A DNA stretch of 64,000 nt from Styela clava (taxonomy: Eukaryota; Chordata; Ascidiacea; Stolidobranchia; Styelidae), in assembly GCF_964204865.1 (NCBI RefSeq), contig NC_135259.1:12782974-12846973 (forward strand), written 5' to 3'. Position 1 is the stretch's first letter, and the number at the start of each line of letters is the position of its first letter. The position numbers were made by a program, and so were the translations under genes. The notes under the pieces were generated by a model. The model saw only the letters and a list, made by a program, of their open reading frames with translations. It had not been told where the DNA came from and did no database searches. Shown piece by piece: positions 48,807 to 61,100 of this stretch.

Positions 48807-49416
48807 ATGAGCGAAATGAAAATCATATCAATAAACGTAAACGGGCTTAACCATCATAAAACGAAACTAGCCCAATTCGTATCATATGAAAAACCTGACA
48901 TTCTATGCCTACAGGAGGTCAATAAAATCAGAAACAGCATAGTAGAAGAGTGGGCAGGAAAACTGGGTTACCACATTTTCCCTAACACGCTTACCGTATT
49001 AGATCCCGAAGACAAAACCTTCAGGAAAGGCACCGCAATAATGGTAAAGAACGCCCTGATAGAAGGCGTTCAATACTCCGTTCGCGTTAAACACAGATGT
49101 TGCAGCCTAGCGCTAGAAATCGACGGACTTCGCATAGAAATAGTAAATGTGTACGCCCCCGCAAAGAGCGGCGCACCGAAAACAGAGTTTTACAAAGAAT
49201 TGGTGCAGATCTTGGAGGACATGTATTACCTAAGCCCCTTGATAGTTCTAGGGGATTTTAATGTGATCCTAGACAACCGAGATGTTTTAAACCCTTCCAA
49301 CCAGAAACACACGGCCGCGGCCAAAATTTTCAACGCTCTCCTAACAAAGCACAAGATAAGTGACTCCTTTCGACAACGAAATAAGAATAAAAGAATTTAC
49401 ACCTTCATATCCAAAA
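48807..49416 (+). CDS. LINE ORF2 N-terminus, APE-type endonuclease, cut by the inversion
   Basis: ATG at 48807 (MSEMKIISINVNGLNHHKTK). Apurinic-endonuclease motifs occur in order: SINVNGLN, ILCLQEVN, NVYAPAKSG and LIVLGDFNVILDNRD. The frame stops being element sequence after YTFISKS at 49416, where target DNA begins. The missing C-terminal endonuclease segment lies on the other strand at 47152 and below. The protein as encoded here is therefore split and not functional. Confidence 0.92.
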
Positions 49417-49430
49417 GTGTACATGTTGTA
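49417..49430. repeat. Target-site duplication, right copy, of the U2-led LINE
   Basis: GTGTACATGTTGTA, identical to 43955-43968. The site is followed by ATATTTTCAAAA. The last element base is ambiguous by one or two positions. Confidence 0.9.
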
Positions 49431-49449
49431 ATATTTTCAAAATAAGTTT

Positions 49450-50447
49450 TTCCGTACTCCTGCTCCCAGTGGACTGACAAGTAGCAAATTTTTGAGCTAC
49501 CAATTATGGTGATTGATTACCATTTGGGATTGCAGCCTACATTTAAATGGCCTGCAAATGATGCAAATAAGTGCCTTTGGAAGATTTCAAGCATTTCTGT
49601 CATCATTTACACTCACTGAAGCTATACGTTTGTTTCCTATTCAAATATACCCATAATAATATGTCACGAATGCCGTCAACCTTAAAGGCTTGTTTCGTCG
49701 ACGTACGCTTCAATCATTTCATTGGCATACTCGAGCCGTATAAAACCTGAGAGATTACATTATCAGAAGCATACTACAAGGTTGGGTGGGGCCGTCGCAG
49801 GGACGGGGTAGTATAGGGCGGTTGGTCAAGGATAGGCAGTGAACCGAGGATAGGAGGGTGAGAGAGATGGGGTGCTGGGTCGAAGATAGGAAAGTGAGAG
49901 AGGTAGGACAGTGGGCCGGGAGTAGGAAAGTTGAGGGAGATAGGGCAGTGGGACGAGGATAGGAAAGTGAAGGAGACAGGGTGGTGGATAAAACGTTTAG
50001 GGCGATAGGACAGTGGGACGAGGGTAGGAAGGTGAGAGAGATTGGGTAGTGGATCGAGAAAAGGGAGTTGAGGGAGATAGGACAGTGGGTTGAAAATAGG
50101 AAAGATATAGAGATAGGACAGTGTGGGTCAAAGATAGAAAGGTTGAGGGGGATAGGACAGTGGGTCGACGGTAGGAAGGCTGAGGGTGATAGGACAGTAG
50201 TCGGAGAATATGGGGTTAAGGTATAGATAGGAAGGTGAGAGTGATAGAAAGCTTGAGGGAGAAAGGGCATTGGGTTGACGATACGAAGAATAAAGGAGAT
50301 GGAGCAATGGGTCGAAGATAGAAAGGTTGAAGAGATGGAGCAGCGGGTCGAGGATGGGAAGGTTGAGGAAGATAGGGAAGTGTGGCAGTGGATCCACAAC
50401 AGGAAGGTTAAGACAGATAGAGCAGTTGGTCGAGGATAGATAGGTTG
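49450..50447. repeat. Right arm of the foldback element, with inverted 36-bp minisatellite
   Basis: 49450-49800 is the inverted counterpart of 42876-43240. 49801-50447 is the minisatellite in reverse orientation (GAGGATAGGAAGGTGAGAGA-type units, about 18 copies). The inner boundary of the array, GGGGTAGTATAGGGCGG, mirrors CCGCCCTATACTACCCC on the left. This arm has fewer units than the left one, so the arrays have changed length independently. Open frames on the minus strand here are array by-products. Confidence 0.85.
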
Positions 50448-50929
50448 CAATTTCTGCGGTCCAATCTGGCCCGCTTGATGCTGTCACAACCAAACTAAAA
50501 CCAAATTTTAATGTTTTAACTAAAATAGCGTAAGAAATTTGTTGAGATTGCGGTTAAATTTAGTTTTGGCACGTGGATTATTGTTTTCGACCTAGGCTTT
50601 TGTAACATTGTAAATATTGTTATTAATTGTAACATTTTACACACCTTTGCATGGCCCAATCAATATATTTATCAAATCAAGACCATAAACTTCGGTCTAA
50701 TTATGTGCATCGAGTTTATTTTCCGATATTTCAGAGTATTTTAGGAAACTTGTTCGTAAATAAGATTTATTTAAAACTTTCAATTTTGTATTCAATTCAG
50801 TTGGGAATATTATAAATTCAGTTGTTCAGATATTATTCTCCGGATACATCGATATGCTTTTGAGTGAATGTCGTTTGACAGCCGTCGTATTGTTACATGA
50901 CATTCAATAGCCGTCCATCAAATTCTTTT
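50448..50929. other. Flank between the foldback and LINE 2
   Basis: No exon. An A+T-rich stretch with a CCAATCTGGCCCGC word like hAT subterminal DNA. The outer end of the foldback could not be placed exactly. Confidence 0.3.
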
Positions 50930-52220
50930 CCGTATAAATCCTTTGGTGTTGCATAAATATATTCTGAATGTCAACTCATGTGAAGAGCTCTGGGTTGAAA
51001 TACCTATTCACTTTGAAAAATTTTCTGCGCTGGTTTTTGGTGTGGTATATGGCACCCAAGATCCAGTGAATCTGATTTTATGGCTGCGGCTTAGCAATAA
51101 CCTGTACCAATTGACAAAAAGAAATTTATTATAATAGGTGATATTAATATTAACTTGTTAAGCACCTCAATATTTACAAAAAACCCAAAGCATTCTTCAG
51201 TTTGAATGCTGATAATTCGAATTCATATTTTGACGATTTTATTTCTAAAGTCTTAATTGTGTGTGATAAGCATGCACCATTAAGAAAACTAACTAGAAAG
51301 GAACGTAGTCGAGAGAGAAAACCTTGGATAACAACTTGCATTTTGCGCTCGACTAAAGTTAGAGACAAATAGCATAATACTCATTTTATTAACGGATCCC
51401 CTGAACAAAAACAGCACTATAAGCAACAAATTCAAAATGAAAGCTAAGGAGATATATTTTGCCAAGCGCTTTAAAAATAATATAAATGATCCAAAAAAGA
51501 CTTGTAGTACGATGAATTCTTTAATAAATTCGAAATCAAACATTAATGTTCCTCAAAAATTAATCGAACAGCATTCAATTAGTCGTTAATTACAGTGGAC
51601 TAATATTAAGAATGTTCAATGGGTATTTTTCACAGATTGGACAAACATTGTCTTAGGCATTTCACGATGTAAGCGATAATGAGCATCTGAAATTCATGAC
51701 AAACAAGTCGTCCACGTTTATTGAAGATGCCTCGTTGAATGAGGTAGTATATATAATCAATTCTTTAAAAACTAACAAAGCAACTGGGTATGACCATATA
51801 CCAGCTTATCTCCTGAATCTTCTCTGTAGTACAATAAGTCCCATGCTCAGTAAACTCTCCAATTTCAATTATTTTATGGTTTATTTCCAGATTATCTTAA
51901 AGTTGCCAGGGTTGTTTCGTTTGTTCCTGTATATAAATCTGGAAAAAAAATAATATATTCAATTATCGACTCATCTCTATACTTTCATGCTTTTCTATTG
52001 TTTTTAGAAAAGTTTATGCTTACTCGCCTCCAAAATTTTCTAAATAAACTTTCGTAATCATCATTCAACTACACAAGCAATTCTTCTAGATATTATTAGT
52101 AAATATTATGAAATCGTTGATAAGGGTTTGATTGGCTGTAGTATATTTTTGGATTTAAAAAAGAATTCGACACAGTTGTATACAAAATACTTTTAAGCGA
52201 ATAGAAACTTTATGGGATTC

Positions 52221-52462
52221 GGCGCTCCCGTAGGATGTGCAACAAGATGGCAAACAACGGGACGTAGTATGTGTACCAGGTTGGAATTAGGCCATAATTT
52301 TATTCCAATTTTCCTTATTTTAGTTCTGTTACGAGTTTGTGGACTAGCCAAGTGACTCCCGTAGTATTTGTACCTGAAATTATGGCCTAACCCTAACCTG
52401 GTACACATACTACGTCCCGGGGTCCGCCATCTTGGTTCACATACTATTCTACATGAGTACCC
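52221..52462. mobile_element. MITE, family A, inserted in LINE 2
   Basis: A 242-bp copy, GGCGCTCCCGTAGGATGTG to CACATACTATTCTACATGAGTACC, with extra inner copies of the ACGTAGTATGTGTACCAGG end. It lies between the LDLKK and GRNQFV parts of LINE 2 and so postdates that element. Confidence 0.8.
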
Positions 52463-55313
52463 TATTTTCTAGTTACCTGCACGGTCGAAATCAATTTGTC
52501 ACTGTCTTTGCCAATGAATCACCTCATCAACTTGTTTCTGTCGGCGTGCCCAAGGGCTCACCCAGATAGCACAACTACGTCGGAACAACCATGGCCGAAC
52601 GTTGTTCGAACCACCGGCCCAATAATGGCGAACAACCATGTTCCAGCGAAGATTTGGCCGCTGGGCCAACGTCGGTCCTTTCGCTGTAATGCAACCGTGG
52701 CAAATGGTCGGGCCAACGTAGGCGATACGTTGTATCACAATCGTGAAATATGGCCGGTCCAACGTTGGCGATACGTTGTAACACAATCGTGACATATGGC
52801 CGGGCCTACGTAGGTGACATGTTGTAATACAATCGTGGCACATGGTCGGGCCAAGTTAGGCGATGTGTTGTACAGACAGTGTATGGATCTATACTACATA
52901 GAAATTTCCCACTAATCTAACATTATTTATATAATAAAAAACAAAAGATAACAAAATGTCTTTATTTTACAAATATGTATACATGTAATAAAATTAATCG
53001 GAGTTCGTTGCCAGATCATCCATAGCTGAAAAATATAAAAATTCTGTGTTAAATTGCAGTATTAGCAAATTACAGCACCAGAGTTCAAAGCCTAGTCTGA
53101 ATAACTGCATCCCAACAAATTTTCAGAGTAGGAATCTTAAGCCAAGTTTCTGCAGTCGCAAATGTGTGAGTGAAGCTTACATTGACAAGACAATAATAAT
53201 TGAGAAATACAGAAATTCTTGATTCCGCAAGGGGGGCGTAGACAATGTTTTGATGGGAATATTTGTTGGAGGGAATAATGATGATTTGAGATTTTATCTG
53301 ACTAAAATGTCTTCAAATATTCCTTGTTGAAATTCATCTATATTATTAGAAACATCATGCACCATGATTAGTCTATTTGTTTAATAGATTTACAATAAAT
53401 TTATTTGTAACTTCATCATTTGCTGTTGTGCTAGGGGGGGATGATAATGTAAAAAGTACTGTACGGGAGCGATGATACAAATAAGTTCGAAAACCACTGT
53501 TCGCCATTATGCACCAAACTCTGGCAACATTGGATTGGCAATTTGGCACTTGACTCTAACCATAATCAGCTTGGCGATATTTCCTTAATAAATATTTTTC
53601 TATACTGTTCACTTTTGTATACAAAATCTACATTCAATTTCTTTACTGTTCACAGTTGTTTACAAAATTATTACTCAATTTGACAATCATAATGATAAAA
53701 ATGAATGGTGTGGCAACTGGCAAGTACATTTTGTTTACTACCAAACTTATCTAAATTTTCTCGCCTGTTTTTATTTTATTATATCTCTGTTGTTGTTGTG
53801 TGTGAGTAACTTAATTTAATTCATGAACACGATAGGCATCTTTTTGGCAAAACCTTATATTCTTTACGCTTCAATCTTAATTAAGGTTTTGTTTTCACTC
53901 CAGATTGTCAGATTCTATTTAATCAATTTTTGTTCATTTCCCGTATGAATTATCTTAAGCTGATTTGGAGTCAAAATAATCTTATACTTATAAAATAGAA
54001 GAGGGTAGAGCAGAGAAAGATGGTGGTACAATATGATAAACATATTACATACGTACCTTTAATAGCAGAAACTAAGGGCGTCCCACTCACTCCTTATCCA
54101 CCGCGTCCTGCACAGTTGAAAGAGCGGGAGAGTAAATTTGTTATAACTGAGCTCATGATTCTCCAATCCAGTCTTTCTCGGAGCAACCTCCAAGACTTGA
54201 CAAATATCTTATCTGGAATGAGTAAATAAGCCCAATTATAAGAATACATCTAATGAAAAGGTTTCCATCCGTTGCAAAAGCTCTATGTTAAATTATCGCG
54301 AGTATCTACTCTAAAATATACACATATGTGTTTTGTCCACATCCCATTCGTATAAAAGTGAACAATTTTAATATTGCAATCAGATCGTATTTAGACATTT
54401 AAATAACCTTCCTTGAACACGAAGCGAAAATATTGGGCATATTGTATTTCATACATAAATTCGAAGCGCTTCATGCAGTCAAAAACAAAACGACAAAAAA
54501 TAAAAGGCACTCAATAAGATGAGACCCAGCAAGGGTATTTTCACCTATTTTACTTTCATGTTCTGTTTAGCTTTCCAATTAATTATGGAGTAATCTGCAA
54601 TATTTTAACATTGTACTAAAACTAAACAAATATTCTGAATCTCAGAGATTTTTACATCGTGGTCTTCATACGATGGCATGTGTTACCGGTCAGCGAACTC
54701 TTAAATTAATTTTGCTTGCCCACTGGCCGCTGGGGTAAAAAGGTTGGGAACCACTGAACTAAACAGTTAAGTACAAGTACAACCACGTTGCACTAATGCC
54801 CCGCAAACTTACAGTCGATTTTCATCAGAAAGATTGAATAGAATAAATTGATTTTTACTGTTTTCTCGTTGTGGGGTCACAAGTATCTGTAGTCTGTGAT
54901 TTTACAAAAATTGGGGTCGCGGAAAAAAAAGTTTGGGAACCACTGCCGTAAAGTGTATGTAATCAGCCTGTAAAAGTATTCAACTCACGAGCGATTTTTT
55001 CATCCTTGAATGTTTTCTGGATCAAAATGTAATCAGACAATGAATTGACAATGAATTTCATCAATTCCTTTATGTCCGAGTCCACACTATAATCAGTGGA
55101 AAGTTGCAGATGCCGTAGCTTGTAGCATAAGAGTTTCTACCGCCTGTCCCAACAATTTTTCCATGGACTGGATTGGAGCATGGCTTGATCTCTGAAAATC
55201 AAGTTAGTGTTACACAATATATAGTACATGATTGTCTTTCAGATGATAAACGTGAACGAATGGCCTATACTAATTACCAGAATATAAATTTTTCATTAAT
55301 ATTAGTTACCGTA

Positions 55314-55769
55314 TTTTCCGGCGAATAAGTCTACCCGGCGAATAAGACGAGGCCTGTTTTTAAGCCTGAAAAAATGGGTTTTTGCATATAACCGGCCGAT
55401 GAGTCGGGGTAGTAAAATCGCATCAACGTCGGGAATCTTAAATTACCATGCAATGCCTTTCGAGCGGTTGCCGCGTTTGCGCATTGGTTAAAATAGCCTA
55501 TGACTTTTTTTTATAGCGTAATATTCAGTCCATATATGATAATCACAGCATTGAAATTTCAGATTCACAGCACGAGAATGTCGATTTAATTAAACTAACC
55601 TGATGAGGACGTGGGGGATGCTATTGCCGAAGGTATTTTATTGTCCGGGTTCAATAATAGGGCAACAAAAAAATGAAAATGATCATACTCGCCTAATAAG
55701 ACGACCCCCCCCGAAAATCAGGCTAAAAATTTGGGTCTAGAAAAGCGACTTATTCGCCGGAAAATACAG
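55314..55769. mobile_element. MITE with TATTTTCCGGCGAATAAGT ends
   Basis: Inverted ends CCGTATTTTCCGGCGAATAAG and its complement, ending CGCCGGAAAATACAG, bound about 456 bp. TA flanks both sides, a 2-bp duplication of Tc1/mariner type. Internal TAAGACGA words repeat near both ends. It is nested in the 52563-57538 element. Confidence 0.75.
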
Positions 55770-56810
55770 TATTAACCACATGATGTTGTACTAGGTAATT
55801 ATTCAACCGATCTATCTAGCTATTGTGCAATATTTTATGGCACAGGTATGCAAGGAGCTACTATCAAACTATGAAACAAAAGCACCTGTTTTGGGCATTG
55901 TCCGCATTGAAACATTGAGATACTTGAAATGACACAGTGTATGATTGCGTGAAAGAGGGAATTGAAGCAGGTGAATTTTCCAGTCCATTGTCATAGGGCC
56001 TATTATAAAAATGGTATATATCATTAAACTTACAATGGTAATATTGACACTTGACAGAATATCTAATCGGTAATAATTATTTAGAACCGGAAAAAAAATG
56101 GATATTACACAAAATATGTCCAAATATTTGTAAAGGATGTGTCGTACAATACTTCATGCTTTTAGAGTCGCTGGGCATTGCACAGTTGCATGCACATTCG
56201 GCAGTCATTGTACAGAGATGGGCTTCCCCCCAATCGCCCGAATCTTTTTTGCTAGCGGTCTACTTTCCAATTCACTTTAAAATATAATAACACTTAATTA
56301 AGGTTGGTTGGGTAAGATTACATAGCATACATACTGAAAATAAATCATATTAATATATATGATTAGATTACCCAATATAATTCTATTGAATTTTAAAACA
56401 AAATAGATATTATTCAAAAATCAGTAATTTATTTCTCAACAAAGCTGAAAATATGAACTAGAGCAGGGTTGGACAAAGTTCTCGGACCTCGGACAAAAAT
56501 TGAAAAAAAATTTAAAGTGTTACAAAAACAAAAAGGGAAAACAATAATCCTTGAGCTATTTTTTACCCAAAAACATCAAATTTTAGTTTCAGTTTGATTG
56601 TGGCAATTGTTAAAACATATTTTAGATTTCAGCCAATTGAGATCTGTATTTAGATTTGTTGAAATTCATCAGACAGAAGGTTCACAAATGTACAACTATT
56701 CAGATTACTGGATTAAGTCGTTCAACGGGTTGGATTTGGGCTGCGGAAATGTTTGCACTTATACAAATAAAGTAAATATAAAAAATTAGGCTATATCCAG
56801 GGATGAAGGA

Positions 56811-57175
56811 CCAATACCGGTATCGGTACTCGATAACGAATACTGGTAAATAAGAGATGGCAACCTCAGAAAGTTTAACAAAAAAATGTGCCAAAAGACC
56901 AAGTACCGGTACGGTAACGTACTGTACGGTACCTCATCTCGTTCTGTCGTTACCAGTACCTATGGTGTCCAGGATAAATATGTAACTTTTACCGGTATCT
57001 ACCATAGGTACCGGTACTCGATAACGAATACTGGTAAATGAGAGATGGCAACCTAAAAAAGTTTAACAAAAAAATGCCAAAAGACCAAGCACGGTACCGT
57101 ACCTCATCTCGTTCTGCCGTTACCGGTACCTACCGTACGGTGTCCAGGGATAAATATGTAACTTTTACCCGTATG
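56811..57175 (+). repeat. Tandem duplication of about 190 bp in TACCGG-rich DNA
   Basis: A block with CTCGATAACGAATACTGGTA, GAGATGGCAACCT, AAAGTTTAACAAAAAAATG and CCTCATCTCGTTCTG words occurs twice in a row (from about 56814 and from about 57005), roughly 90% alike. Both copies are embedded in GGTACCG/TACCGGTA tracts. Confidence 0.7.
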
Positions 57176-58110
57176 GTACCCTATCACCCTTATGAACCGT
57201 GACCTGACAACGCACTTAGAGTACCGGTACCATGAGATTAACTTACACGGTTACAACTAGGCTATCTCTACTTTCGCCATTCTACTATGAAAGCATAAAA
57301 AGTTCAATGTCACTGTCCCATCCACGGCAAAAACTCGTAACAGGCTATCGATTACGAGTACCGCCAAAATGAATGGCGACCTCATGTGCTATATTCGAAT
57401 CGCGCGCGCATTTCTTCGCATAATGGAGTGTTTCGTTGAAGGCCAATCATGGCCTTACCATGGTAAATGGTTGTAAAACCGCGTACAACGGTTGCCGGCG
57501 GATTATAACGTTGGCCCAACGTAGTTGTGCTATCTGGGCAGTTATTGACCCGAACTTTTTTCTGGTTTATATAAATGATGTAGGCCTAGTTGAAGAATAA
57601 CATCAATAGCAATTGATTTGTCCAGGCAAGTTGAAAAATACTTACAAAATATTTCCAAATGGATGAAATCTAACCATAAAGTTAAGTTAACCATAAATCC
57701 TTACTAAACACAAGTACTATTAATAAATCATCCCTGTAATATAAATATTAAGTATGCACCTAGTCTCAATTTTACTCAAGTGGTGTTAAATTAAAAGTAC
57801 ATGACGCTGATAAATACCTTGGAATATTCATATATAACACGCTTAAATGGGACCAACACATCAACTACCTTAAACTGAAACTGTCCAGGCTATAGGAATA
57901 ATGACAAGGATAAAATACGTGATTCCTAAAAAAATTATGCGAACTGTTTACTTTTCTCTCTTACTTGCACCTACAGCATGTTATTGGACACGAAGTGGAC
58001 ATAACGATCGTTTCATTATTATGTTGTTGTTGTTGTTGTTCTTGTTCTTGTTCTTTGACACGTTTTTAAAAAGTCGCTTTTGTCTTGGAATACTGGACCA
58101 ATTGCTTTGA

Positions 58111-61100
58111 AATTTTCAGTGGTTGCAGATAAAATTTTTCTCCAGAAGGCTATTACTTTTATTTATTTTAAAATTTCCTGTGGACTTCGAGAGATTCGTT
58201 TTTTGTGTTCAAAGAAGTGATCAGAATAAAAAATAGTGACACCTTGTGGCCATTGCGCGAAGGCATATCAACTGAGAAGCGATCGTAATTCTTGCTCCGC
58301 TAAGAGTTGTTTATGGGGAATCGAGATGTTTGGGGTTACCGGTACCCGCAATGCAGCAATGCAACGGTTTGCGATTTCAATAAACTCGAAAGGTTTTTGA
58401 GGTTAAGTTAAACTACCGGTACTGTTTCGCTCGGTGTTCAATCAATCAATGTTCACTTTCCATATATTTCAGTATTTGTAGACTGTGGTTCCCGTGTTAA
58501 GCGAAAGTGATACCGGTAACGGTACGATAGCTGGGAAAGCTATGACAGTCCCTGTTTCCTGTACGGCACGTACCGGTACCGTTTACAGGTTTACGTACCG
58601 TCTTACCGATACCGGTACCGTAGTCCGTTACGGTACGTACCGGTACAGCTGTACAGGTACGATATCGGTAGACTAGTACAGTATTACTGTACTAGTTGCA
58701 TTAATTATATTTGTTTAGAGTGTGTGCCTGCATTGAAATTAAGTTTTTGTAATGAGCCAGCATGTCTGCACAGCTGCTATGCGTTTCTAATTTTTCGCTG
58801 TTTCGTTACATTTTTTTGGAAACAACATTTGCATAAATACGTATGGTACCGGTACCATATGCAGAGGAAGAAACTTCACAAAAATTTCAAAATGTGCAGC
58901 AGGTTAGTGTACATAAATCAGTAAATACAGAAATCTGCAGAGGAAGAGACTTTACAAAAAGGATAAGATTTACATGATTATCCCGATGGAGAGGAAAGCC
59001 TATAGAACGGCTTAACCATATTGCGAACCACTGCCTCTTGTCTGGTTACCGATAAGGTACCATTCCAAGTCTGGTATGGCTGTATGGGAGAAGCATTACA
59101 ATCTTTCCAATAGTGTTCAACATGTTATGAAATATGGTGGTCGCGGTTTCATCAATGCAAAAAATATTTGCCGGTTTAACAGCGTGATGCAATTATTGCA
59201 AATAGTTTTCGTGTCCATATATTTGAGCATTGCTCTCTTGTTGTGACATAGGGTTCCGCTGATAAAACTAGACTTGGATGACGGAGTCAGGTGGGGGTTA
59301 GAAATAATATATGCAAAATATACCTAAAATATGATTGAATATTTTACATATTGCAATTATTAATAATGTTTTATTATTTCTCAATTTAAATTAAGTGTAT
59401 ATAAATCAATTCATTCATTTTACCATTCTCTACTGAAATAAAATATGTTTGCGTAATAAAATGCAATGTCGGGCACTCATTATGCGTAAAAAAGAAACAC
59501 AGAAAACATCTCACATAAAAACATGTAGGGGAAGGTGAGACACGGGGCATAGAGGAAAATCAGCTCTCACACTCATACTATATCCGGTATCAGGTCTGCG
59601 GTTCGGTGAGTTACAACGACCATGCAAACGGTTAGCGACCGTGCAGAACGACGCAAGTTATGAGATGAAATTGGTTTTGGAGGGTCGAAACTAAAATTTC
59701 GCCCTCTCAGTCTTTTATTTTTCTACTTTAGGCTTTGCAACAGGACTAATCACTGTCTGGTTCTTTTTTTTAGTTTTAGTTCATACTGAAATATATATTT
59801 ATACCGTTGGCTAATGGGTGTGCGTTCTTAGTAATATTTGTTTCCTATTTGGGCTTGCCCCATTGGGCACAAAGTTGAACATTGATTTAAATTATGATTT
59901 TTGCTTTTGCTTATTTTAAAGGGCATATTCCGCTGAATTTAATAAACTGTCCCATTGTGCCCGCGGCCTGTTCGAATGATCCCCACAAGTGGGGTGCTGT
60001 TGAACGCTTTACAAATGTTTTTTAAAGCATTTTTGTGGCAAGATGTGTATCATCAGAGAATTTTTTAGTTGCTGAATAAAAACTACATTTACCCTTCTCT
60101 GCATTAGCCACGCGATGTCAAATGAATGTGCAGATTATAGGGCTCAAAAGAAACAAAGTGTCCCAACCATCCACACTTCCCCCTGCATGCTGAATCATGT
60201 ACAAGCACAATTAACTCGATTGGCAATTTTCTGCTGTTTCTGCAATATATCAGTTGATCGACGCCTCAAACAAAATCAATTTACAATACAAATTATTTTA
60301 CAATGTCAAAGTCGTCGCTAACTTGACATCGCACAAGGCTCAAAACGCTGCTGTGTATCACCTGGAAAAGATCTCTGCGATCCTTTCGTTGCGCGTCTCG
60401 CGACCACCCACAGGGTCGCAACAAGTTAATGATTATTTACATATAGCCTACACAGTGGTGAGATTAAGCCGGTTCTATATGACCGTCTCACGGAATTTTG
60501 TTAGATCATCGAACCGGTTAGCACTAGGCTACTGGTTACTGTCAATGCTCTGTTTATAACAGAACCGGCGGAAAAAACATGACTTTCCTGAAGGAACCGG
60601 CTGACAAAAAATTTGGATTAGTAGCCTACCTATAAGCGTCACGTGATTTATTGGTTTGGACAAAAATGATAGATCGGTATATGTGAGCCAGTTTGTAATT
60701 GTCAACTTTTCAAAACACTCTCAAAAGCAACGTTGAACTTGACCAGGGGAACGCACATAGCCTACACGCCGTCATAATGTTTCGGGATGGTAATTTTGGG
60801 AAGTCAATGAGAGAGTAGCCCCACCACCTTATCCTAACCAATATGCCCAAAAGGCCCGGATTCAAAAATCACACGCTGTTTAAATAATTAACTTTCCAAA
60901 TAAATCGGAACTAACCACGGCCTCCCCGAAACATTAACATAAAGAGAGGTTATATTTATATAAATATTCTGAAGCGTAAATGAATACAAATGAGCTTTTA
61001 GCACGAACAAAAAAATAAACAGAATATGTATAAACATATACGACGTAAAGCTGAAAAAAATGTGGCTTATGCAACAAGGTCACCCTCGCAAAGATATAAA

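Larger units (their letters stand above)
43969..49416. mobile_element. Near-complete Tx1/L1-type LINE with twin-primed 5' inversion and U2 leader
   Basis: A 5.45 kb non-LTR retrotransposon between 14-bp target duplications. Reading right to left on the minus strand, 47152-44008 is the 3' half (end of endonuclease, reverse transcriptase, 3' UTR), finished by a poly(A) tail (T run 43969-44007 on the plus strand). 47153-49416 is the 5' half (U2 leader, 5' UTR, ORF1, endonuclease) in the opposite, plus orientation. The two breakpoints fall within a few codons of each other in the endonuclease, so almost nothing is lost. This arrangement, with the RNA 5' end joined to the interior breakpoint and the tail at the outer side, is that described for twin priming. 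It inserted into the inner end of the right foldback arm. Confidence 0.92.
52563..57538. mobile_element. 5-kb terminal-inverted-repeat element inserted in LINE 2
   Basis: Ends CCCAGATAGCACAACTACGT (52563) and ACGTAGTTGTGCTATCTGGG (ending 57538) are perfect 20-bp inverted repeats. The pair CA flanks both sides, a possible 2-bp duplication; removing the element rejoins LINE 2 between GVPKGS and its continuation. The left end carries about three 60-bp subterminal direct repeats (52690-52870) marked by GATACGTTGTA, CACAATCGTG and GGCCGGGCC-like words. No transposase was seen. The interior includes another MITE (55314-55769), an orphan hAT-like end and TACCGGTA-rich DNA. The superfamily is not assigned. 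Confidence 0.8.
50930..58110 (+). mobile_element. Decayed second LINE (CR1/L2/jockey-like), interrupted twice
   Basis: 5'-truncated and full of stops. Pieces in order on the plus strand: endonuclease fragments near 50985-51145 (ELWVEI, GVVYGTQDPVN, IIGDININ); the linker and first reverse-transcriptase block at 51690-51950 (EVVYIINSLKTNKATGYDHI, PAYLL); LDLKK near 52155; GRNQFVTVFANESPHQLVSV then GVPKGS to 52560; then, after a 5 kb insertion, PNFFLVYINDV from 57549 and the thumb region YLGIFIYNTLKWDQHI near 57820. It ends near a (TTG)n tract at 58021-58043. A family-A MITE (52221-52462) and a terminal-inverted-repeat element (52563-57538) split the coding region. The clade is approximate. Confidence 0.8.

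Noticed and set aside
54741-54950. A hAT element bounded by two GGGAACCACTG ends
   Set aside because: Both ends (54741-54759 and 54930-54948) point the same way and no opposite CAGTGGTTCCC end was found, so no element can be delimited.
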